NCBI GenBank assembly: GCA_910586005.1
Contig: CAJUHG010000012.1
Location: 26,741-42,346, forward strand
Length of the DNA stretch: 15,606 nucleotides
Direction of reading: 5' to 3'
Source of the DNA: an uncultured Lachnospiraceae bacterium
Lineage (GTDB): Bacteria > Bacillota > Clostridia > Lachnospirales > Lachnospiraceae
In this document: positions 6,908 through 12,886 of the stretch, piece after piece
Layout: each line of letters opens with the position of its first letter
How positions within the stretch are numbered: the first letter of the stretch is position 1
Position numbers and translations under genes: made by a program
The notes under the pieces: model-generated
What the model saw: the letters and a program-made list of their open reading frames with translations, nothing else
Told to the model about the DNA's origin: nothing
The model's database searches: none

Positions 6908-6979
6908 TGACTCCTACGGGAATCGAACCCGTGTTACCGCCGTGAAAGGGCGATGTCTTAACCGCTTGACCAAGGAGCC
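6908..6979 (-). tRNA. tRNA-Glu (UUC)
   Basis: 72 nt on the minus strand. Acceptor stem GGCTCCT/AGGAGTC (one G-T pair), anticodon stem CGCCC loop with TTC, T-arm ACGGGTTCGATTCCCGT, discriminator A. CCA is not encoded. It may be co-transcribed with tRNA-Cys, but a separate promoter precedes each gene and no terminator was seen between them. Confidence 0.96.
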
Positions 6980-6997
6980 TTACTTTCCTCGTAAATT

Positions 6998-7058
6998 TCC
7001 CATTTCCTAAAACCAATGGGAGCATCGACCTTATTCCCCATTCTTTAAAACAAATGAG
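6998..7058 (-). other. Two tandem related hairpins in the tRNA-Glu leader
   Basis: Two hairpins of the same design with a 38-bp period. 6998-7021: perfect 7-bp arms TCCCATT/AATGGGA with a 10-nt loop. 7037-7058: arms CTCATT/AATGGG with one wobble, also a 10-nt loop. Both loops share GTTTTA on the minus strand. Repeat units 6998-7035 and 7036-7073 are alike at roughly 25 of 38 positions when one base is shifted. They lie 18 bp before the tRNA. No T-tract follows either one, so they are not plain terminators. Confidence 0.65.
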
Positions 7059-7109
7059 ATTGTGACCAAATTTTCTCAATCAAAAATCCATTCACCAGCG
7101 ACATTAGAA

Positions 7110-7138
7110 ATAATAGCATAAAACAAAACATTTGGCAA
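7110..7138 (-). promoter_or_regulatory. tRNA-Glu promoter (TTGCCA - 17 bp - TATTAT)
   Basis: -35 TTGCCA at 7133-7138 and -10 TATTAT at 7110-7115, spacer 17 bp. The -10 box ends 131 bp before the tRNA-Glu 5' end, the same distance as for tRNA-Cys, and the spacers share AATGTTTT. Confidence 0.62.
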
Positions 7139-7355
7139 GAGAAAATTTTACTTTTTTATAAAAATTTACCAATAATTCTTCTTAGCCCTCTATCAAGGGG
7201 ATTTTTCTCAATTTTTTATGCAGTCATAAGAACCTATTTATACACAGCTTTATTTCTTGTAGGGATACAGAGAATCTTATCCCTGAATCCCTACAGAAAA
7301 ATATCTAATAATTACTATATTCTTTTATTATATTTTTCTCTTTTATTATATTCTT
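7139..7355. other. Intergenic region after the anti-sigma gene, with a hairpin at 7258-7295
   Basis: No gene seen. A 9-bp perfect inverted repeat TGTAGGGAT (7258-7266) / ATCCCTACA (7287-7295) encloses 20 nt and lies about 60 bp after the anti-sigma stop. It may end that transcript, although no T-tract follows on the minus strand. A 14-mer TATATTCTTTTATT occurs at 7316 and 7347, the second copy overlapping the stop codon of the anti-sigma gene. A short CCCT/AGGG inverted repeat near 7188-7201 is too weak to call. Confidence 0.5.
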
Positions 7356-8408
7356 TTATTTTAATGGTATTTCTATATCATCTATATATACAGCAGATAT
7401 ATGGTCTACATTGATAAAATCTTTAAATTGTATACTGTAAAGAAATTTTCCCTCTTCAAATAGATGCATAAACTCAGTATTACAATTATGAATATTTTCC
7501 GGTTGCTCCTCTACTAAATATCCTATAAACTCTCCATTTTCATCATAAGATGGTTCTCCTTCTTCAACATAAGAGGATTCTTTTTCTGAATATAATACCT
7601 CTGAAAATTCAGAATGATATATGGTTCCATCTTTCATTTTTACCTCTAACACTTTGAAAGGAATTTCTTTATTTTCTTCAACTTGTGTTTGTTCAAAAAT
7701 CATACTGATTCCTGCTCCCGAAATTCTAGCCCTTTTACAGTTTTCCAGTGCAGAAATATCCATATTCTTAGCTTTCATTTGACCAGTTGCCTCTAATTCA
7801 AAGGTACCAATTTCTATACCCTCTTTTGTAGAAACCGCAATTGATATAGGACTCACTAAATTTCCTGACGCATCATAAGCACAATGTGTATAACAGTAAT
7901 TCAAAATAGAACTCTTATCTTCGCTTTCCACAGAATTAATACTACAGGAACCTACATAACTTTTGGGAAGTATATAATAATCTTCATTCATTAAATTCGC
8001 ATTTAAAGTTGCCCCATCTAAGGAATTTGTGCGAAGAGCAAAATATGCTTCCATATTTTCTTGATCATACCAATAATATTCCAGTGTAAACTGTAAATTT
8101 TTATAGGTAATAGATTTACCAGATTCTTTTGCTCCTTCTGAGATTATTAATGCTTCTTCTTGATAGCTTTCCTGATACATCGTTGCAAATAATTCCCAAA
8201 CATTTTTCCCCGTTTGTGCATAGCAAATTCCATTTGCACTTAAACCTACTGTCATAATTCCTAGTATAATTGCCGCCACTTGCACTTTATGTCTTTGAGC
8301 ATGTTGTTTTCTTTGTTTTATAGCGCCCTCTAATAATTCTCTTCCTATTTCATCAGATAAATAAATCTCTTTCATTGCTTCTTTGTAGTTATTATGATTC
8401 AATTTCAT
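7356..8408 (-). CDS. Membrane anti-sigma factor, DUF4179-like
   Basis: 350 residues in three parts: a cytoplasmic, charged N-terminus (1-42, presumably the sigma-binding part), one membrane helix (about 43-63, VAAIILGIMTVGLSANGI) and a long extracytoplasmic domain rich in beta-type sequence with several cysteines. This layout and the start of the outer domain (NVWELFATMYQES) fit DUF4179-type anti-sigma proteins that pair with ECF sigma factors in Firmicutes. It would hold the sigma factor at the membrane until the outer domain senses a signal. The ATG at 8406-8408 is preferred to a GTG two codons earlier: AGGAG is 8 nt before the ATG and only 2 nt before the GTG. The start lies inside the sigma gene (17-bp overlap), implying translational coupling. 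The signal is unknown. Confidence 0.8.
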   Translation of the reverse strand: MKLNHNNYKEAMKEIYLSDEIGRELLEGAIKQRKQHAQRHKVQVAAIILGIMTVGLSANGICYAQTGKNVWELFATMYQESYQEEALIISEGAKESGKSITYKNLQFTLEYYWYDQENMEAYFALRTNSLDGATLNANLMNEDYYILPKSYVGSCSINSVESEDKSSILNYCYTHCAYDASGNLVSPISIAVSTKEGIEIGTFELEATGQMKAKNMDISALENCKRARISGAGISMIFEQTQVEENKEIPFKVLEVKMKDGTIYHSEFSEVLYSEKESSYVEEGEPSYDENGEFIGYLVEEQPENIHNCNTEFMHLFEEGKFLYSIQFKDFINVDHISAVYIDDIEIPLK

Positions 8409-8901
8409 ATCCACCTCTCCTTTCCATAGATTGTTTTATTTTTTCTCTTCCGCGCTGCAATTGTGTCTGTATGGCACTTTCACTTCGGTGCAGCATCTGT
8501 GCAATCTCTCGCACAGAATATCCTTCATAGTAGTACAGATGTATAGGCATACGATATTTTTCTGGCAAAGCCAAAACTGCTTCTCTTAATTCATCAAAAG
8601 CATTACACGATTCTGTTGGAACAGCCTTTTCTCCATCCCAATCTTCTAATCTTACCACACTGTGATTCCATTTAACTTTCAATAAATCCTTGCATACATT
8701 AATCGTAGTTCTAATAAACCATGCTTTTTCATGTTCAAAGGTTTTAAATCTTGGATGGTGCACCATAAATTTATAGAAGACTTCCTGAAATGCATCTTCT
8801 GCTTGACTTTTATTCTTGCAATAAGAATATGCCAACTTATAAACCGTATCTTTATACTTTTGATAAGTTTCTAACACTTCCTTTTCTCCTGCGTATTTCA
8901 C
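8392..8901 (-). CDS. ECF-type RNA polymerase sigma factor (sigma-70 family)
   Basis: 169 residues, the usual ECF size. Region 2 covers about 13-80 (YKLAYSYCKNKSQAEDAFQE, then KAWFIRTTINVCKDLLK); region 4 covers about 104-155 (LPEKYRMPIHLYYYEGYSV, REIAQMLHRSESAIQTQLQRGR). Region 3 is absent, as in all ECFs. The start codon is GTG at 8899-8901 with GAGGAGG 8 nt upstream. It overlaps the following anti-sigma gene, the standard sigma/anti-sigma arrangement. It should direct polymerase to a small stress regulon, including its own promoter. Regulon identity cannot be read from the window. Confidence 0.95.
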   Translation of the reverse strand: MKYAGEKEVLETYQKYKDTVYKLAYSYCKNKSQAEDAFQEVFYKFMVHHPRFKTFEHEKAWFIRTTINVCKDLLKVKWNHSVVRLEDWDGEKAVPTESCNAFDELREAVLALPEKYRMPIHLYYYEGYSVREIAQMLHRSESAIQTQLQRGREKIKQSMERRGGYEIES

Positions 8902-8933
8902 AGTTCGTACCTCCTCTGCACTTCCTATATAAA

Positions 8934-8963
8934 GAAAACGATTGAAAATACAAAAAAATCACA
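8934..8963 (-). promoter_or_regulatory. Candidate autoregulated ECF promoter
   Basis: On the minus strand TGTGAT (8958-8963) is followed after 17 bp by CGTTTTC (8934-8940), about 32 bp before the sigma GTG. A CGT-type -10 is characteristic of ECF promoters, and these genes are commonly self-activated. The -35 lacks the usual AAC, so this is tentative. Confidence 0.35.
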
Positions 8964-9000
8964 AAAAAAATTTTTAATTAAAAATATTTTGAGAATATTA

Positions 9001-9140
9001 CAACCACGAGCGTTACGCTCTGTGATCCTACTTTGGTTGGCAGGCGCGCTCGAATATCTTATAAACAAGATTAACGATGATTTTCACTTTGCCTTCGCGT
9101 AAACAATCGAAAGTACACTTTGTGGACTTTCGATTGTCAT
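9001..9140. other. GC-richer structured non-coding block
   Basis: A gene-free stretch whose base composition differs from the AT-rich flanks. Going along plus: CAAC-CAC-GAGCG, loop TTA, CGCTC-t-GTG, an 11-nt bulge and GTTG (about 9001-9040) form an interrupted stem. ATCTT/AAGAT pair at about 9056-9071. A 12-bp perfect stem ACAATCGAAAGT (9103-9114) / ACTTTCGATTGT (9126-9137) has an inner CAC/GTG extension. No open frame explains it. It could be an interspersed repeat, a small structured RNA or a remnant element. Strand is not known. Confidence 0.55.
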
Positions 9141-9142
9141 GA

Positions 9143-9184
9143 ATAAAAACAAGCAACCTTAATATATTTCACAGGCTGCTTGTT
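9143..9184 (-). terminator. Intrinsic terminator of the sialic acid operon
   Basis: Minus strand stem AACAAGCAGCC / GGTTGCTTGTT (11 bp, one G-T pair) with a 15-nt loop, ending in TTTTTATTC. It lies about 37 bp after the nagA stop codon. Confidence 0.8.
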
Positions 9185-9221
9185 CTTATCATTATAAAAA
9201 AATATGTTTCATTATATGTTT

Positions 9222-10373
9222 CTATAGTTTTATTCCATCTTTCATAACTAATTTTACTTCCAAATCTTTATCTAACAATACTAAATTTGCTTTTTTTCCT
9301 GAAGAAATAGAACCATAATTTTCATATTCTCCTAAAGCCTTTGCTGGATTTATAGTCGCACAGGCAACTGCTGTTTCTAGAGGAATGCCCATCTCCTTCA
9401 CTGCTGTTTTCATACACTCCATAAGATTTGTGGCGGAACCAGCTAGTGCCCCATTTGATGCAAGCGTCGCACGATTCCCTATCACTTCTACTTCTAACCC
9501 TCCAAGCATATAATGACCATCTGGCATACCAGTCGCACGCATACTATCACTGATAAGTATCATACGATTTTCGCCCATCATTTGGAAGGTTCCTCTGACA
9601 ACAGAGGGATGAATGTGTACTCCATCACAAATTAACTCTGCATTTACATGTGGACTGTCTGCCACTGCTCCTACTACCCCTGGCTTACGATGAGTAAATG
9701 CAGGCATTGCATTATACAAATGAACTACATGATTTGCTCCAGCATCAAAAGCTGCCTTCGCTGTATCATAATCTGCATTGGTATGAGCAAGTGAAATATT
9801 CACTTTCGGTTGCATTTGACGAATAAATTGCAGAAAATCACTATTTCTCTCTGGAGCAATTCCAATAAATTTTACTAATCCTTTGGAAACCTCTAGAAAT
9901 TTCTGACAAATATCCACATCACAAGAAATAATATTTCTCTCATCTTGTGCTCCCTTTTTTTCAACGCTGATAAATGGACCTTCCATATTGATACCAAGTA
10001 AATCTGCTCCTAATCTATTTGAATCTCTTGCAGTTTCTTTGTAAGAGGCAGCCACTGATAAAATATGCATAAGTTCCTCCACTGGAAGAGTCATAGTAGC
10101 CGGCGCAATCCCTGTTACACCTATGGAAGCCTCATATTTTGCAATTTCTGCAATTGCCTCTTTTGTTCCATCACAAATATCATAACCTTTGCAACCATGA
10201 AAATGAATATCAATCAATCCTGGAATGGCATAACAACCCTCTCCATCTATTATTTCCTCATTGAGCTCCTCTTCGCTAGAAGACATTTCCACAAATCGAT
10301 CCCCTTTTATGTTAATCTCACCTTGTATAAAGGTTTTTTCCTCTGTATAAACTTTTACATTTCTAATAATCAT
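9222..10373 (-). CDS. nagA: N-acetylglucosamine-6-phosphate deacetylase
   Basis: 383 residues; converts GlcNAc-6-phosphate to glucosamine-6-phosphate and acetate in the cytoplasm. Amidohydrolase metal and catalytic residues are all visible: HFH in GLIDIHFHG (His57, His59), Glu131 in NMEGPFIS, His197 in SLAHTNADY, His218 in HVVHLYNAMPAF and the catalytic Asp276 in LISDSM. Start ATG has AAGGAG 9 nt upstream and overlaps the RpiR stop by 11 bp, so it is translationally coupled and the last gene of the operon. It links sialic acid breakdown to amino-sugar metabolism; the next enzyme (NagB) is not in the window. Confidence 0.96.
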   Translation of the reverse strand: MIIRNVKVYTEEKTFIQGEINIKGDRFVEMSSSEEELNEEIIDGEGCYAIPGLIDIHFHGCKGYDICDGTKEAIAEIAKYEASIGVTGIAPATMTLPVEELMHILSVAASYKETARDSNRLGADLLGINMEGPFISVEKKGAQDERNIISCDVDICQKFLEVSKGLVKFIGIAPERNSDFLQFIRQMQPKVNISLAHTNADYDTAKAAFDAGANHVVHLYNAMPAFTHRKPGVVGAVADSPHVNAELICDGVHIHPSVVRGTFQMMGENRMILISDSMRATGMPDGHYMLGGLEVEVIGNRATLASNGALAGSATNLMECMKTAVKEMGIPLETAVACATINPAKALGEYENYGSISSGKKANLVLLDKDLEVKLVMKDGIKL

Positions 10374-11193
10374 CGTTTTCTACTCCTTCCAACGCTCGTA
10401 ACGTATTATCATGAAACGTTTCTTTTTTATATTTATCTTGTTCTACATAACAAGAATAAATAATATCAAGCATAACTAAAACCGGAAACTGTGGTGAAAT
10501 TACATTGCCATGATTCAAATGCTTTAATGAGGGAATTAATACAACTTCATCACAAAATTCATCAAATTCTAACCTATTATGAGCTGTAATCAAAACTGTC
10601 TTTGCTCCTCTTTTATGAGATTCTCTAAGAAAATATAGCACTGCCTCCTGCTCTCCACTGATACTAATTCCAAAAATCAGACTTCTTTTATCTCGAAACA
10701 CTGTCTGCATACGCATAATATCTGTATCTTTCACTGAATTGATATCTACACCAATTCTCATAAACCGCATTTCCATTTCATCAGAGGCAAAGCCTGAACT
10801 TCCTGTCCCACACACAAAGACTCTTTCTGCCTTATTTAAATATTTAGCAATTCTTCCTGTTTGTACTTCATTCATTAGACTATAAGTCTTGTTTAAAAGC
10901 TCTTGGTAAGCATTTAATACCATTCTCGTATTACCAGTGATAGATTCTTGTTTTTCCACAAAAGTTTTTTCATATTGGTATACAAACTCTCGATATCCCC
11001 GATAACCACATTTTTTTGCAAACCTTGATAGAGAAGCTTCTGACACATACAATTTTTCTGCAATAGACTTTGCTGAAAAATCTACTTTTTTTCGATTGTG
11101 TATAAAAAAATCTGCAATATTTTTTTCTACTGTTGTAAAATTATCATAATTCGATTCAATCATAGGAACAACTGATTTTACATAGTATTCCAT
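10363..11193 (-). CDS. RpiR/MurR-family regulator of the sialic acid operon
   Basis: 276 residues. An N-terminal RpiR helix-turn-helix (about 1-77: FTTVEKNIADFF, then SAKSIAEKLYVSEASLSRFA) is followed by a SIS sugar-phosphate-binding domain (about 105-245: VFVCGTGSSGFAS and FGISISGEQEAV). SIS regulators sense phosphosugars; in Firmicutes and Vibrio, RpiR-type NanR proteins respond to ManNAc-6-P or related compounds, so an equivalent role is likely here by context. RBS AGAGGA lies 7 nt before the ATG. A 97-bp gap upstream holds a small palindrome (11242-11256). Encoded within the operon, so it would be self-regulated. Confidence 0.9.
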   Translation of the reverse strand: MEYYVKSVVPMIESNYDNFTTVEKNIADFFIHNRKKVDFSAKSIAEKLYVSEASLSRFAKKCGYRGYREFVYQYEKTFVEKQESITGNTRMVLNAYQELLNKTYSLMNEVQTGRIAKYLNKAERVFVCGTGSSGFASDEMEMRFMRIGVDINSVKDTDIMRMQTVFRDKRSLIFGISISGEQEAVLYFLRESHKRGAKTVLITAHNRLEFDEFCDEVVLIPSLKHLNHGNVISPQFPVLVMLDIIYSCYVEQDKYKKETFHDNTLRALEGVENDDY

Positions 11194-11241
11194 CTTATCT
11201 TCCTCTTTTCTCTATCACAGACTTGCATTATTTTTCTACTT

Positions 11242-11256
11242 TCTAAATGTTTTAGA
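11242..11256. promoter_or_regulatory. Small perfect palindrome upstream of the RpiR gene
   Basis: TCTAAATGTTTTAGA: 6-bp arms around 3 bp, about 50 bp before the RpiR start codon. It could be an operator or a weak hairpin. No copy of it was seen upstream of nanA, which argues against it being the main operon operator. Confidence 0.3.
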
Positions 11257-11290
11257 TTGAAAATATTAGTATAGACCTAACAGCCTTGTA

Positions 11291-12199
11291 TTATTTTTCC
11301 ACTTTACAAACATGTCCAAATTGGCAATGTTGAAAATGATAAAAGGCTCCTAACATTCCCGCGTCATTTCTATGTTTTGCAAATGCAAGTCTTGTTTGAC
11401 AAGCAATTTCAGGAATTAAATACTTTGAAACAGAAGCTTTTATTTTTTCTTTCAAAAAATCTTCTTGTGCCATAATGCCCCCACCAAGTACCACAATCTC
11501 TGGATTTAGTACATAACAAATATTAGAAATTCCTTGTCCTAACACTTCTACCATTTCATCAATCGCACAAATACATACATTATCTCCTCTTTTTGCAGCT
11601 TCAAAAATATGGTACCCATTCCACAGTTCTTTTGGCTCTTTCTTCCAACTTGCCACCTTTTTAGTTAAAATACTTGCAGCTCCAAGTGTTTGAAAATCTC
11701 CACCTTGTAGATTCATATATCCTACTTCACAAGCACTTCCGCTGATTCCCCGAAAAACTTCTCCATCTATAATAATACTTCCACCAATTCCTGTTCCTAC
11801 TGTCAACATAAGAGCAATCTTACTGCCTACTGATGCACCTGAATAATATTCTGCAAGACCAGCGCAATTTACATCATTTTCTACCTCACAAGGTATTTGA
11901 AATCTGTTTTCCAATACTTTTTTATATTCTGTTCCTATATAGTTGGGAATTAGTGGCGCAGAATATATGATACTTCCCTGTTTTACATCCACAACTCCTG
12001 CCGTTGATATGCAAATACCACAGATTTCTTCTTGGATACAAAACTGTTCTATGATTCCTTCTACCTTATTTAAAATTACTGGTCCCCCTCTATCCGCTTC
12101 TGTATCCCTTTCATTTTTACTTAAGATTTGCCCATCTTCTCTAATAATACCATATTTTATTGCAGTTCCACCTATATCAATACTTACATATCTTCTCAT
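11291..12199 (-). CDS. nanK: ROK-family sugar kinase, probable N-acetylmannosamine kinase
   Basis: About 302 residues. The ATP-binding start RRYVSIDIGGTAIKYGI, the catalytic Asp in EVENDVN and the glycine-rich LTVGTGIGGSIIIDGE and EIVVLGGGIM are ROK signatures. Operon context (nanA, YhcH, nagA) makes ManNAc the likely substrate, giving ManNAc-6-phosphate. The zinc motif of classical ROK proteins (CxCGxxGCxE) is absent: after CEVGYMNL the chain reads GGDFQTLGAASILTKK, as in the zinc-free ROK branch of Firmicutes. The start is uncertain: MRRYVSID (ATG 12197-12199) fits family N-termini, but an ATG eight codons earlier (12223) is also possible and neither RBS is strong. Glucokinase-like specificity cannot be excluded from sequence. 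Confidence 0.82.
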   Translation of the reverse strand: MRRYVSIDIGGTAIKYGIIREDGQILSKNERDTEADRGGPVILNKVEGIIEQFCIQEEICGICISTAGVVDVKQGSIIYSAPLIPNYIGTEYKKVLENRFQIPCEVENDVNCAGLAEYYSGASVGSKIALMLTVGTGIGGSIIIDGEVFRGISGSACEVGYMNLQGGDFQTLGAASILTKKVASWKKEPKELWNGYHIFEAAKRGDNVCICAIDEMVEVLGQGISNICYVLNPEIVVLGGGIMAQEDFLKEKIKASVSKYLIPEIACQTRLAFAKHRNDAGMLGAFYHFQHCQFGHVCKVEK

Positions 12200-12252
12200 A
12201 TCTATTCTTTGCCTGTCTTTCATTATAATATATCATTACTTTCTCTGCAATC

Positions 12253-12702
12253 TTATACTTGAACTTTAAAAATTGCCTTTTTAATTTTTTCTGGTTTTTC
12301 CACTGCCACTGCTGTGCGATGTGCATCGTTTGGATAACAGATAAGAAAATCTCCCTGTCTTAATACAACAGAACCATTCTTTTCCCCATCCATAGGCAGA
12401 AAATCATCTTTTTTCACATATTCTTTTAATTGCATATTCTGAACAAAATTCACATCAATTTGTTCCTGCCCCTGAAGCATTATATGAACATCCAAATATT
12501 CTCTATGAGCTTCCCAAAAACGGTTTTCAGGTTCAGTTGTGGTATATGTTACAATATTTACAAAAAGTTTTTCTTTATCAATTTCATAACTTCCCTTTTC
12601 ATAAGAAGTTAGTTTATTTTCTTTCAAATATGCAAAACACGCTTTCACAGAATCTTCTAAAAATGCAAAATCTTCTATATGATTAATATTTCCAAAAATC
12701 AT
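12253..12702 (-). CDS. nanQ: YhcH/YjgK/YiaL-family protein, probable sialic acid anomerase
   Basis: 149 residues, the usual size for this cupin-like family. The metal site Glu64-x-His66 and His73 sits in ENRFWEAHREYLDVHIML, with a further His128 in YPNDAHRTAVA. The E. coli member NanQ speeds conversion of alpha to beta N-acetylneuraminate so that the lyase can use it; the operon position here supports the same role. The ATG at 12700-12702 is chosen because AAGGAGG is 6 nt upstream; the ATG seven codons earlier lies before that RBS. A 163-bp gap containing a strong hairpin separates it from the transporter gene. Confidence 0.88.
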   Translation of the reverse strand: MIFGNINHIEDFAFLEDSVKACFAYLKENKLTSYEKGSYEIDKEKLFVNIVTYTTTEPENRFWEAHREYLDVHIMLQGQEQIDVNFVQNMQLKEYVKKDDFLPMDGEKNGSVVLRQGDFLICYPNDAHRTAVAVEKPEKIKKAIFKVQV

Positions 12703-12733
12703 CTTTGTCCTCCTTGTATCCATTGTAAATTTT

Positions 12734-12775
12734 TAGTTAATTGCGAAACTATTAACTGTGTTCCGCAATTAACTA
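12734..12775 (-). other. Strong hairpin inside the operon, just upstream of the nanQ-like gene
   Basis: A perfect 12-bp inverted repeat TAGTTAATTGCG / CGCAATTAACTA, extended by an AAC/GTT block after one mismatch, with a 10-nt loop. On the transcript it is followed by AAAAATTTACA, not a T-tract, so it is unlikely to terminate fully. A role in mRNA processing, in stabilising the upstream nanA-transporter message, or in controlling nanQ translation is possible. Confidence 0.65.
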
Positions 12776-12886
12776 TTTGTAAATTATAATTACAAAATTA
12801 CTAATTTTTTAAATTCTATATAATTGATCTAATTTTAGTAACATATTTTCCTTAACTTTTTAAATTTCATATCGTTTTATCACAGA

